DNA from: Hesseltinella vesiculosa
Taxonomy: Eukaryota; Mucoromycota; Mucoromycetes; Mucorales; Cunninghamellaceae
DNA length: 64,000 nt
Direction: 5' to 3'
NCBI GenBank assembly: GCA_002104935.1
Contig: MCGT01000001.1
Span: 186,001 to 250,000 of the forward strand
Positions 10,645-20,158 of the stretch are shown piece after piece. The translations under genes were made by a program, and so were the position numbers. Position 1 is the stretch's first letter. Every line of letters starts with the position of its first letter. The notes below the pieces were generated by a model. That model had not been told where the DNA came from. It worked only from the letters and a program-made list of their open reading frames with translations, and did not search any database.

Positions 10645-12393
10645 ATGCATCATGATCGGCATTCTCAATTACCTGACTCGGTTAAGCACACTTTAGTCCG
10701 GATGAATCAGGAACTCACTTGTCCAATTTGGTATTAAATTTCGTATTCCTGGCAACGCCACTCACCTTTTTTTTTTTATTGATTTGTTAGCATGTACCTC
10801 TTCACTGATTGCACGTATACACCCTGTGGCCATGCATTTTGCCATGCATGTATCACCAGGTCTGTTAGCGTCAAAGCAAGGTGCCCGTTATGTAAAGTCA
10901 ACGTCAGCAAGCGGGCCTTGCTGCCTGCTGGAACCGTCAATGCTGTTGTTGCTGAATTCCGAAAACTGCGTGAAAAATATGAAGCGAAAAGCGGCTTTAG
11001 TAACGTCTACACATCTACACATTTGTATTCTTGGCACAGCATGCTCATCATTGTTGTTAATCTTTCTAGTCCTTTCCCAGATCCCATATCAAGTATACCC
11101 GATGGAACCTAATGACACCGAGGACACTAGGACGTTCAGCGAGCCCACCCCTGATACTGATATTAATGCGCCACCTTCCCAGCCTGATACCAACCAATGT
11201 TCTTCTGACGACTGTCCTTTGCAACCTGTCCTGTCGACCCAAGATCAAGTAAATAGTGAACCACAACCTCCCGATATTTCTATACCCGATCCTCCCTTGC
11301 AAGTCTCAATAGACGATGCCACCACTCAAAGTTGCTCCTCCACTATACCCCGATGTAAGCCAGGTGTATGTAAAAAAAAAAATGCTGAGGATCTAACCGT
11401 GCTGATGGCAATAGTCACACCAGCCTCTTTGCCTGTGGCCACTGCACAATCCGACTCGACCCCTTCATGCTCTTTGAGCTTACGCGACGATCCTCCCTCC
11501 CGTTACATTATCCACCCTGCCAATTTTTTAAACGAAACAACGGTAGGGAACTACACTCTTTAGGCTCTATGATTCTCACCCTTTTTTTTTTAATAGAGAA
11601 AATGTTTGGATCAAATGGCTGAAAACGGTATCCTGCAGTTAACAAACAAAAGCAGTAGTGATGTTAGTCATTATGTGTTTCCAAGTAAGCCATTGGAAAA
11701 AAGTAGGTGAAAATTGAGACAAGCAACTGAGGGTTATATTTTTGGGTAGAGGATTGCACGAAAGAAAATATCACAACGTGTTACCTGTTTGCCTTGGTGT
11801 TACGAAAGCCACTTGTTTCCGAAGAGTGTAGGTGCTCTGTTTATTTGGGACCTTATTTGGCTATTTTCTCGATGAATGATTGATCGCCATTGATTTTTTT
11901 TTCCTTTGAAGGGATCATCAAGAGTTTTGCAGCCAATGGATTGGTGGATGTCGAACCGTACAAGCTTACATCGATTGCTGGTATCCAAGGCGGCCCTCAG
12001 AGATCACGGACAAGCTTTTTACGCGGTGTAAGACAACGCCTCATTTGAACCAACGTTAAGCAAATGACGTAGGCTCATCAGCGCTTGTTATTTTTTTTTC
12101 AGGAACAGCCATTGTTTGCCTCAACCCGTGTCCACGCTCATACCTCGATCCCAGAGACACATCGACAGGAATTGGTTCAATTGTTATTAGCGGGTGGTGG
12201 TAAAGTGATCACCAGCGAAGAAAAAGTGACGCCTGGCACCATTGTTCTCTGTCACGGCAAACGGTCGCTTGGCACGAGGTGGCACACGCTGGAACAAAGG
12301 CTTGGCTGCTCACCGATCCATTTTGGTTGGCTGATTGAGTCTATCCTTGCTTATCAACTCAAGAATCCTCAAGACTTTTCTCTCTGCGCTTGA
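10645..12393 (+). CDS. RING-tandem BRCT protein, BRCA1/BARD1-like E3 ubiquitin ligase
   Basis: Model: exons 10645-10730, 10791-10999, 11070-11542, 11597-11684, 11750-11827, 11912-12027 and 12103-12393 (446 aa, all phases agree). A C3HC4 RING lies at residues 26-63 (C26, C29, C41, H43, C46, C49, C60, C63; core YTPCGHAFCHACI). A disordered acidic, Pro/Ser-rich middle follows (about 100-245). The C terminus carries two BRCT repeats: SHYVFPKDC, ALVLRKPLVSEEW-IIKSF in the first, and KVITSEEKVTPGTIVLC with FGWLIESILAYQ in the second. RING plus C-terminal tandem BRCT is the BRCA1/BARD1 layout; ankyrin repeats of BARD1 are absent. The family forms a nuclear E3 ligase acting in homologous recombination. 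Whether this is the BRCA1 or BARD1 side cannot be settled here; a RAD18- or PHF-type RING-BRCT protein is a weaker alternative. Confidence 0.78.
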
Positions 12394-12890
12394 CCATGCT
12401 CATTTCATGACAACGGTCCGATTGCCCCGAATGCCAAAAATAAAAATGCGGATGACCAAAGGAGGAGGTTGAGCATTTTCATAAATGGTGAGCGCGGTTA
12501 TAGGGTCACATTTTGGGAATCGTTAATGCATCCGGTGCGGAGCATGATTTCTTTTTGTAGTGCAATAATTTCAAAAGTTCGCAATCTTGCTCCTGCTGCA
12601 TTTGGGTCTCTCTCTCTCTTCTTTTTATTTTATTTCTTTGTCTTGTCTCCTTGCAGGTGCCCTGTTTTTACTTTTTGCTCCGTTACAATTCTTCTTCTTT
12701 CTTTGCCTTGGCTACTTTTTAAACCATTTCAAAAAAAAAAAAAAAACAGGCGGCGAACAAGCTGTGTTTCCAAGTTGAAAATTAAATGAATGCCCTTGTA
12801 AGTCACTTACACCCGGACTTTTCCTGGTTCCTTTTCTTTCTTTCTTCTTTCATTTACCTTCATACACAGTTACCTAGACTACATGCGACG
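12394..12890. other. Spacer between RING-BRCT and CS-domain genes
   Basis: This spacer is T/C-rich, with long pyrimidine runs just before the CS-domain start codon, as is common in fungal promoters. No coding sequence is recognised. Confidence 0.5.
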
Positions 12891-13468
12891 ATGACCATCG
12901 AGGAAACCGAAGCCAACGTAATCCGACAGCTGAATCCTTGTGTCTTGTGGGCTCAAACTGAAACGTTGCTCATGATTTCTATCCATTGTGACTATGCTGT
13001 AAGCCGAAAGATATTGAAATAAGACAAGACCAACAACTGAACTTGGGCTTTATAGGTTGGCTGTGTCTTTTATCCTCATTGTCTCATCCTTTCACCAGTC
13101 GATAGTCCTGATCAACAGACGGTATTGAAGTTTTATGAAGGGGTGAACAACCAGGTAGGAACGAGGGCATAGCGATCATCCGTGAAAAGAAGGAAATTGA
13201 TTATGTCATTTTTGGAACCACGCTTTGTCTTTGTTATTGTGGCCCGGCGCAGCCTATCAAGCTTCGCACATTAGAAGACCAAACTCAAGTGATTTGGCTG
13301 AGCAAATCTATTGATACCATGTGGCCCCGCCTGTTTCAAAACCAAGATCTTGTCCGCTTAGTCTATATCAACGATGGATCCTATGCTCTTCCCAAAGACG
13401 AAGACGACTTTATTGATTTTGATGAAATCGTCAGCAAAAATGGAAATAAAACGGGTCTCGAAATGTGA
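12891..13468 (+). CDS. CS-domain protein, p23/Sba1-like Hsp90 co-chaperone
   Basis: Model: exons 12891-12998, 13056-13154 and 13253-13468 (140 aa, all introns phase 0). The protein is one CS (CHORD-SGT1/p23) beta-sandwich: NPCVLWAQTETLLMISI at the start, FYEGVNN in the middle, then IWLSKSIDTMWPRLFQNQ, where WPRL is the p23 signature, and a short acidic tail (PKDEDDFIDFDEI). p23 proteins bind the ATP-bound Hsp90 dimer and slow its ATPase in the cytosol. The tail is shorter than in yeast Sba1. Family membership is clear from the WPRL block; a role beyond Hsp90 binding is not visible. Confidence 0.78.
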
Positions 13469-13970
13469 GAAGCTTTGATCAAAGATATCCACGGAGTTGC
13501 TCGGACCGACCGCCTGCATTTGGAAAGCTTGCATTATGAAAAAAAAAAAAAAAAAAAAAAAGCCTCATCTCCAACCCTATTCCTTGTGTATTTTCTTATA
13601 TATCATTCGTCTATTCCAAAGGGTCAATTGAAGTGCATTGAAAGACAAAAGGTAGTGGTTGGCTGTCGTGGCAATGGATCGCCAGGCCACCAATTGAGTA
13701 AAAATAGCTCCTCATTTTTTAGATCTCAATAAAACGGTATTGGCCACTTCTGTCCCACACGTTGTATCCCTTTTACAAGACACAGGGTCCGCCATGAAGA
13801 ATCATTGCCTGAAAAAAAATCTTGTTCCTGGCCAGTCTCATTGTCCTTGGCGATCCTTGACGCCTTTCCCAATTCGTAACCCCGCCATGCTGAAATGAAA
13901 GCCCATGCGCCACGCGTGAATGAGTTCCGTTGCCACACTTTTTATTCCCACCCAGGTTTTTTGAGAATTG
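13469..13970. other. Spacer upstream of the F-box gene
   Basis: This spacer contains a 22-nt A-run at about 13540-13561 and short open frames without domain features. It is probably the 3' end of the CS-domain transcript plus the F-box promoter. Confidence 0.5.
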
Positions 13971-15941
13971 ATGGCTTCGTTTGCTGATCTGCCTCTGGAA
14001 ATCATTGCCACTATTTTTCAATATATTGACTTTGAAGACAGAAAAGAGATGCGTAGGCTCAATCAACAACTTCGCCTCCTTGGCCAATCGTTCCTGGCAA
14101 AGGCAACATTTGCCTTGAATCGCTCCTGCACTATTCCAGCCAACCGGCGAAAACTTGCTCAGGCCGTCAACTATATGAAACGTGACATGGCATCAGCTCT
14201 TCTCTGTCAATCAATAGTGATCGATACCTTGCCTTGGCAGAAGCAGGAACTGGCGGATGCACGGGCGAGCAAACCAAGCGATCATCTTCAGCACCTACTC
14301 AACCTGACTTATTTTTTCGAGCAGCACCAACACATTTCCCACTTGAATCTTACCTACGATCAGAACTATTCGTTCCATCCGACAAGCCGAAAAACCTTTG
14401 CCGATCCTGTAAAAAAGGCCCGTATCGAAAAGTCAAACGCGCTGCTCTTGGACGCTGTGCAAAAAGCCGTGGCAAACCCGGCCATGGCCAGCATTGTTTG
14501 GCACCAATGTACCACATCCTTACCAACAATACTCCCTTGTTTGTCTGCCAGCCTCTCACAACTCGATTTCGATATGGACACTAGTTCAATACAAGGCACA
14601 TTTTCGGTTGTGACCTGTCTACTCGAACAGCTGCCACGCCTGAGCAAACTGTCACTCACCATCGATCAACTCCGACCTTTCACCCTTGATGACGCTGCAG
14701 ACAGCACTCCAGCCTACCTGACACCCAATTGGGCCGATATCGAACCTTATCCAACAATGAAAACGATGTCCCTTGGTCTGCGCAGGGTTCATCCTCAATC
14801 CTCCACCGAGGTCGCATTGCTTCTCCACTACATTTTCGTTTGGATGCCCTGCCTGGACCACTTCAAATTGGAGAGCTGGTCCCCGTCTAGTTTGGCAGCA
14901 GTGGACTACCAAGGTGATTTTGACATCTGCTTTGATGGCTGTGTGGCCTCTATACCTCCTTCAATCTCGATGGATTGGCACTTCTCTACCAATGTCGCTG
15001 CCTTGCCTGACCCATCTCTGTTTGCTAACTTGACCAGGAATGGCTCTGTGAAGGACCTGGAATTGCACCTAATGTCAAGCCGCTTGATGGAAATGATCCA
15101 GCTGCTCCCGTGCCATTCGCTGGCTTCGCTTCAACTAGACAGCGTATATGAATATTCCGATGATGCCTTTGACTTGCCTCAATTAATCCACCAAACTCCT
15201 GCCTTGGCTTCCCTCAGCATCTGCGGCTATATGGAACTTTGCGTTGGGCCAATCCCACCAAATGCATCCTACCCGTCCCTCACAAATCTGGATCTTCGTC
15301 GCCTGACTATCTCGAGCGATGATTTTGGAATGAGGCTCTACCAGCTCTTCCCTTCCTTGGCAACCTTTACATTTGGCGGCATTCGCTGTGACCGAGGTTC
15401 AGCATCCCCCATCTCAGGCAACCCCCACTCGGACTTGTTTCGATCTTTGCCTGTGGCCACATGGATTTCGTTGAAGCATTCTGATCTGGACATCAAGTTT
15501 GCTGTAGATGCAGACCCGGTTGATATCTATGATGGCCAGTATTCCTTTCCTGTGGCCTGGTTTATCCTTCAAAACCCTGCTACATCCTCAGGGCCTTGTC
15601 TGAAAGTGATTGTGGATGGCTACTTTGACAATGACGGTGATAACATCTGTAGTATTCGTAAAGGGCCGCTGGTACTCAGCGATGATGAGGTGTCAGCACT
15701 CCTGGAAGCCCTTGCTAACTTGGAAACCAGCGAAGAAAGTGATTGGGACCAGCCAACGACGCCTGTGATTGCTGCCCTTCGAGCTTTCCGTCGCAGATCT
15801 GCTTATATTCTATCAGCACCGTCCATCAGAAGCTTTGACCTTGGTGCTGAAGAATGTGAAGTATGGCAAGAAGAAGACCATGATACCAGTGACTCATCCT
15901 TTTCTAGTCAAGGCTCTGGTGACCAATCCGACTACGAGTGA
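13971..15941 (+). CDS. F-box protein with leucine-rich C-terminal region
   Basis: Single exon, 656 aa. An F-box lies at the very N terminus (DLPLEIIATIFQYIDFEDRK), followed by irregular leucine-rich segments (LSKLSLTIDQL, LASLQLDSVYEY, LTNLDLRRLTI) as in fungal F-box/LRR proteins. The C terminus is acidic and Ser-rich. Such proteins recruit substrates to the SCF (Skp1-cullin) ubiquitin ligase; the substrate cannot be inferred. The ATG at 13971 is chosen because it lies directly before the F-box; one upstream in-frame TTG is not needed. The absence of introns contrasts with most neighbours. Confidence 0.75.
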   Translation: MASFADLPLEIIATIFQYIDFEDRKEMRRLNQQLRLLGQSFLAKATFALNRSCTIPANRRKLAQAVNYMKRDMASALLCQSIVIDTLPWQKQELADARASKPSDHLQHLLNLTYFFEQHQHISHLNLTYDQNYSFHPTSRKTFADPVKKARIEKSNALLLDAVQKAVANPAMASIVWHQCTTSLPTILPCLSASLSQLDFDMDTSSIQGTFSVVTCLLEQLPRLSKLSLTIDQLRPFTLDDAADSTPAYLTPNWADIEPYPTMKTMSLGLRRVHPQSSTEVALLLHYIFVWMPCLDHFKLESWSPSSLAAVDYQGDFDICFDGCVASIPPSISMDWHFSTNVAALPDPSLFANLTRNGSVKDLELHLMSSRLMEMIQLLPCHSLASLQLDSVYEYSDDAFDLPQLIHQTPALASLSICGYMELCVGPIPPNASYPSLTNLDLRRLTISSDDFGMRLYQLFPSLATFTFGGIRCDRGSASPISGNPHSDLFRSLPVATWISLKHSDLDIKFAVDADPVDIYDGQYSFPVAWFILQNPATSSGPCLKVIVDGYFDNDGDNICSIRKGPLVLSDDEVSALLEALANLETSEESDWDQPTTPVIAALRAFRRRSAYILSAPSIRSFDLGAEECEVWQEEDHDTSDSSFSSQGSGDQSDYE

Positions 15942-16592
15942 AGAACAAAAATAAAAAAAAATGCCACTCTTGTCTCTTTTTTTTTTTTTTTTCTTGCCTG
16001 TCTTTGGTCACTTTATTCGACGTAGATAATCTAGATAAGTATTGGCTAACTCCCAACGATGCAGCCAACCAATAAGATGACCAAGAAGGAGGCTGCCCTG
16101 CTACTGAAAAAAAAAAAAAAAAACCTCTGCTGCTGCCACAAGTCGCTTCCAGTAGAAGAAGAACCTCTCTTCTCCGTCACGCTCATCTCCTTTGGGAGAG
16201 ATGAAGATAAAATTACAGTATGGAAAGTGAGGGAGAAAAAAAACCTGAATCATGTCGTTCAGGCCAAAGCCCAATCTCAGCCCAAACCTAATCTCAACGA
16301 CTGGTTATGTCGAGCGTGCACGTGATGCTTGATGGCAAGACCAGGCGTGGATTTTTGGTGGAAAATGGCGCAAGGTCGATATCGGGATATTGAACAAAGG
16401 CTCCTATGACTAGGGCTCTCCGTTGCGAAAGAAAACTCGTCCATTCGATATCGTCCCTGTCAGATTTTTACAACAATAAAAATAAAATAATAAAAAAAGC
16501 TTTATTTTCCTAGAGGGCAATTCTATGCAGCATTAAAACAAGACGAACGATATGTACAGGGCGCGGTATTTAAAAGTTTGTCGTTTGCTTGG
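15942..16592. other. Convergent 3' spacer
   Basis: This spacer lies between the F-box gene (+) and the phosphatase gene (-). It contains T- and A-runs (about 15978-15993, 16107-16123). A plus-strand open frame at 16059-16325 is interrupted by a lysine run from an A-tract and has no domain, so it is not called. Confidence 0.5.
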
Positions 16593-18911
16593 TCAGGATG
16601 TGGTGTAGCGCTGGTGACACTTGGTGCCAGGCAAGGAAGGGGAAGAAGTGACAGGGGGCAGTGGCGAGTCCTGTTGCACGGAGGGTGGTGTCGTAGAGAT
16701 ACCGGTGGCCGAAGAGGGACGTTGTTTGGAGGCAGCCGATTTGTTGGTGGGGGTGGCAGCAAGGTCACTGGTGTTGATGTTTGAGGAGGGGCTGGGGACA
16801 GAGTGTCGGGGAGTAGGTGCAGGTGTTTTTTGCCAGGCGTGGCGTACAATGCCAATGTCTCGAAGGGATGCAGGGCTAGGCGGACTGCGGACGTCGACTT
16901 TGTGCCAATCTGTGTCCACAAAATTGCTGGCCCGTCCAATAACACTGGCTTCCAGTTTCATCAGCTCAGCAACAAAGCCAATGTTGGGCGACACCCATGG
17001 CCGGGCTTTAATCACATGGCGATAAGCTCTTCGTAGCGACCATTTTTCACTTAGCACGAAATAAGCCAGGATGACAGCGACGGATCTGGATTTGCCTGCC
17101 TTGCAATGGACATAAATTGGCTCGTGATGAAGCTTGGCGTCCTCTGTCCGAGATTTAAAAAAAAAAAAAAAAAGTAAGTGGGATGCTACAAAAAAAAAAA
17201 AATGAGAGAGAGAGAAATTACCAATGATGTTGACGGCCTTTCTCAAAGTGGTTTCGACGTTTTGCATTTCCACCGTGTCGCGAGCAGCAAGTTTGGCATA
17301 CTTGAATGTTTGTTTCAATCCAGGTACGTCGTCATCGCATTCCTCGGCCATATTTAGGATTCTGCGGATAGATCTTTCCTTGAGTCCATCCATCTGCTCT
17401 GCTGTGGCAATTTCAGGTCCAAGGTAGAGGAAGTCGGGCACGATGGCCGACACGATAAAGGCGTATTCTTGCTCGGTCAAGGGTGTGGGCTCGGGCTCGG
17501 GCTCGTCATCGTCTAACATCTCGTTGGCCGGTAAGATGGAAGCAGAAGGAGGTGGCATGGGAGGCAAAGCAGACGATGGTGATGAAGAGGCAGTGGACCT
17601 GGCGGAGTGGGGCATGGTAGCCATGGCAGATGATGCGGAGGAAGACGGTGGTGAGGTTTGCTGGGCCGAGGCGTGGTCGGGAGCATGGGCTTGGAAGGTA
17701 TGCGGTGGGAGAGGAGGGGGATCAGACGATGGTGACCCGTTGTTCTTGAGCGCCGAGGGGGGATGATTGCTGGTGGAGGAGGACAGGGTGGACAAAGGAG
17801 GGTGCAGATGGCGCGATGACGAGGGTGTAGGCTTGGAGGGTAAAGGGGGTGGGGGTTGTGGCTGGCGGGAAGAGGAGGAGGACAAGGTGCTGGGCGGCTG
17901 GGGAGCTGGGTGCAAGGACGACCAGGATCGAGAGGATTTGTGGCGGACGTTGGAGGTATCCAAGGTGAATAAGCTGGCCCGACGCTGGACGTTGGTGCCG
18001 ACCAAGTCGGAGGATTGTAGTGAGCGAGAAAAAGTGGTGGCACTGCGGGAGAGATGAGGAACGATTCTCGGAAGGGGTGGCTCGGCAGATAAAAAGGTGT
18101 TGGCGGCGGTGGAGGAGGTGGAGGAGGGGTTGGTGGGGGAGGTCACGCCCTGCACCAAGTAAGGGGCAACGGGTGGCCAAGCCTCAAAAGTGTGAAACCC
18201 ACCCTTGAGCCAATACACTGTGGCCTTGGTGGCAGCCAAAGCCATGCGCGAGAGCGGGGAGGTCAGAGGTGTGACGGGAGAGGGGGCAGCATGGCTGGCA
18301 AAGGAGGAGGGGCCATGGGCGGGTGAGTGGCGATCGTCTGAACCAAAGAGGGTGGTCAAGGCGCCCACCAATGTCCATGCAGAGGTGGCCAAGTCGGTTT
18401 CATCCATGTGGTTGTCATAGACAACAACGGTTTTGGGGTCGTGGGAAGCCAGCCAATGCATGTAGACGTCGGTGCCTTCGGTGGTGGTGATGAAGCTTTC
18501 GAGGTTAAAGTTGGCAATAGTGCCACGGCGGTATCGTTTAAGCAGCAAGGATGGGATATTGAGGTGGACGGAACCTTGCAGCCGTTGTGTATCATATTCA
18601 GGCTGGGAGCGCATATCAATCAAGAGAGGTGGATTGAGAGCAAGCAAGGAGACCAGTTGCTCGGGTGTGATGGCTGCTACTTGCTCAATGACTTGGGTGA
18701 ATGTATCCTGTTCATGGGATGAGTACACTAGAGATGGCACCGTTGACGAGGCAGGAGCATCATCCATCAAGTTATCGAGTGACAGTGCGGCTGGATGGGT
18801 CGCTGGCTGATGTCCATGGCTGTCCTCTTGCAAGCTTGTCTTTGTGTGGAATGAAGTAACTAGGCGATCAGTATTCTCATGTTGCTGCTGAGAAGATGAA
18901 GTTATCGGCAT
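16593..18911 (-). CDS. MAP kinase phosphatase: rhodanese-like domain plus dual-specificity phosphatase
   Basis: Model: complement of 17222-18911 and 16593-17143 (746 aa). The N-terminal rhodanese/CH2 domain runs from EQLVSLLALNPPLLIDMR to about residue 230. It lacks the active Cys (the loop reads VVVYDNHMDE) but carries a basic docking motif LLLKRYRRGT where MKPs bind MAP kinase. A ~250-residue Pro/Ser-rich linker follows. The DUSP domain starts at AIVPDFLYLGPE and has the catalytic P-loop HCKAGKSRS (Cys577). The intron 17144-17221 is open in frame but removing it restores the joint IIEDAKLHHEPIYVHC. This is the DUSP6/Msg5-type layout, so the protein should dephosphorylate Thr and Tyr of a MAP kinase. 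The start is ATG 18911; upstream only non-ATG codons stay in frame. Confidence 0.85.
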   Translation of the reverse strand: MPITSSSQQQHENTDRLVTSFHTKTSLQEDSHGHQPATHPAALSLDNLMDDAPASSTVPSLVYSSHEQDTFTQVIEQVAAITPEQLVSLLALNPPLLIDMRSQPEYDTQRLQGSVHLNIPSLLLKRYRRGTIANFNLESFITTTEGTDVYMHWLASHDPKTVVVYDNHMDETDLATSAWTLVGALTTLFGSDDRHSPAHGPSSFASHAAPSPVTPLTSPLSRMALAATKATVYWLKGGFHTFEAWPPVAPYLVQGVTSPTNPSSTSSTAANTFLSAEPPLPRIVPHLSRSATTFSRSLQSSDLVGTNVQRRASLFTLDTSNVRHKSSRSWSSLHPAPQPPSTLSSSSSRQPQPPPPLPSKPTPSSSRHLHPPLSTLSSSTSNHPPSALKNNGSPSSDPPPLPPHTFQAHAPDHASAQQTSPPSSSASSAMATMPHSARSTASSSPSSALPPMPPPSASILPANEMLDDDEPEPEPTPLTEQEYAFIVSAIVPDFLYLGPEIATAEQMDGLKERSIRRILNMAEECDDDVPGLKQTFKYAKLAARDTVEMQNVETTLRKAVNIIGNFSLSHFFFFVASHLLFFFFFKSRTEDAKLHHEPIYVHCKAGKSRSVAVILAYFVLSEKWSLRRAYRHVIKARPWVSPNIGFVAELMKLEASVIGRASNFVDTDWHKVDVRSPPSPASLRDIGIVRHAWQKTPAPTPRHSVPSPSSNINTSDLAATPTNKSAASKQRPSSATGISTTPPSVQQDSPLPPVTSSPSLPGTKCHQRYTTS

Positions 18912-19200
18912 CAAATTGTAATAAATGACGTTGTGAGAAAGAAGAAGAAAAAATTGGCAGAATGAAAAAGGCAAAAAAAAAAAAAAAAAAAAGGAGTAAG
19001 AGAGCCGGTTGTTCCATAATAGGGATCACACCATCGTTTTTTTTTTCTCCCCGTATTATTGATTTCACCCGTTTATATTGTCCATGTGAAACCCAAAATA
19101 GAAGACACTGATCAAAAATATAGAAGATTGAGGGATAAAAAAAAAGGGTATCGAAAGATTCAATTTTTTATTTCTTCATACAGTATTTGGTTTTTTTTTT

Positions 19201-19732
19201 TTACTTGGAGGAGTTGTGCTGAGAGCGTAAAGAAACGACTTGCTGCTGGAGTTCTTTAATATGCGCTGTCTGTTTTTCAATCAAAGCCATCATTTGTTTT
19301 ATGCGTGCATAGTATTGAGCCTGAGCTGTACGCGATTCTTGGAGATCTTGTTGCAATTGTAGAATATAGGCTTCTTGATTGGCACCAGGGTTCATGATCG
19401 ATTCCGGATATTGCACATCTTCCTCCTAAAGGTGAGAGAGGGAGAGGGACAAATGAGTCAATTTCATTTTTATCCTGTCTCGATTAGGCACATACATGAA
19501 CAGCAGGATATTCCCGCTCAGAAAAAGTGTAAGTGTCAGTGGAAGGACCCATAGGTAAGGCACAAGTAATCGTAGAAGATCCAATCAAGGGAGTACCAGA
19601 GGTCGTGGTAACAAAGGCTCCATTGTAGTCTATTTGTTGGGGATGGGTATACTTCAGTGTTGCGCCGGGGATTTGCTCGTTTGGTTGCTGATAATAAGCA
19701 AAGGAGCCTGGGTATGAGGTTGGTTCAGTCAT
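19201..19732 (-). CDS. Small coiled-coil protein of unknown function
   Basis: Model: complement of 19496-19732 and 19201-19425 (153 aa). The first half is Tyr/Gln/Pro-rich (SYPGSFAYYQQPNEQIPG). The second half is predicted coiled coil (AYILQLQQDLQESRTAQAQYY, then MALIEKQTAHIKELQQQV). I recognise no family. The single intron is phase 0 with GTATGT and TTTAG ends, and a TATAAAAG motif lies about 70 bp upstream, so the gene looks genuine. It lies between the phosphatase and DnaJ genes, all on the minus strand. Confidence 0.6.
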
Positions 19733-19800
19733 AATGAGGTTTAGAAGTGATACGCTTTGTGAATGGAAAAGAAAAATGTGAAATGAAAAAAGGCGGTTCG

Positions 19801-19808
19801 CTTTTATA
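19801..19808 (-). promoter_or_regulatory. TATA box of the coiled-coil gene
   Basis: TATAAAAG on the minus strand lies about 70 bp before the start codon at 19732, a usual distance for a fungal core promoter. Confidence 0.45.
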
Positions 19809-19853
19809 TCTGTCAAAGCGGCATGGGTTGAAATAATGGAGGATGGTGTGTTG

Positions 19854-19887
<34 letters not shown>

Positions 19888-20158
19888 TCAATGCGGTATG
19901 AAGGATGGTGTGCCAAAGCCCAGTCCGTCAAAGCAACGGATTGGATTGGCTAGCGAGAATGAATAAGGCAGGTGGAGGCCAACTAAAAAAAACCAAGGCT
20001 TTGGTGATCGAGTTGCATTTTTATTCAGCCAACAGGGAAAAAGTGGGAAGGAGAGAGGGAATCAAATTGAAGCCACAAGGGGGGGGGTGATGTAATGAAT
20101 AAAAAAAAGGGGGGAAAGCAGTATATTACATTAAAAATAAGCCAGGAGGCGTAGACAA

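Noticed and set aside
16059..16325. 88-codon open frame between the F-box and phosphatase genes
   Set aside because: It contains a lysine run from an A-tract and no domain, and lies in a convergent 3' spacer.
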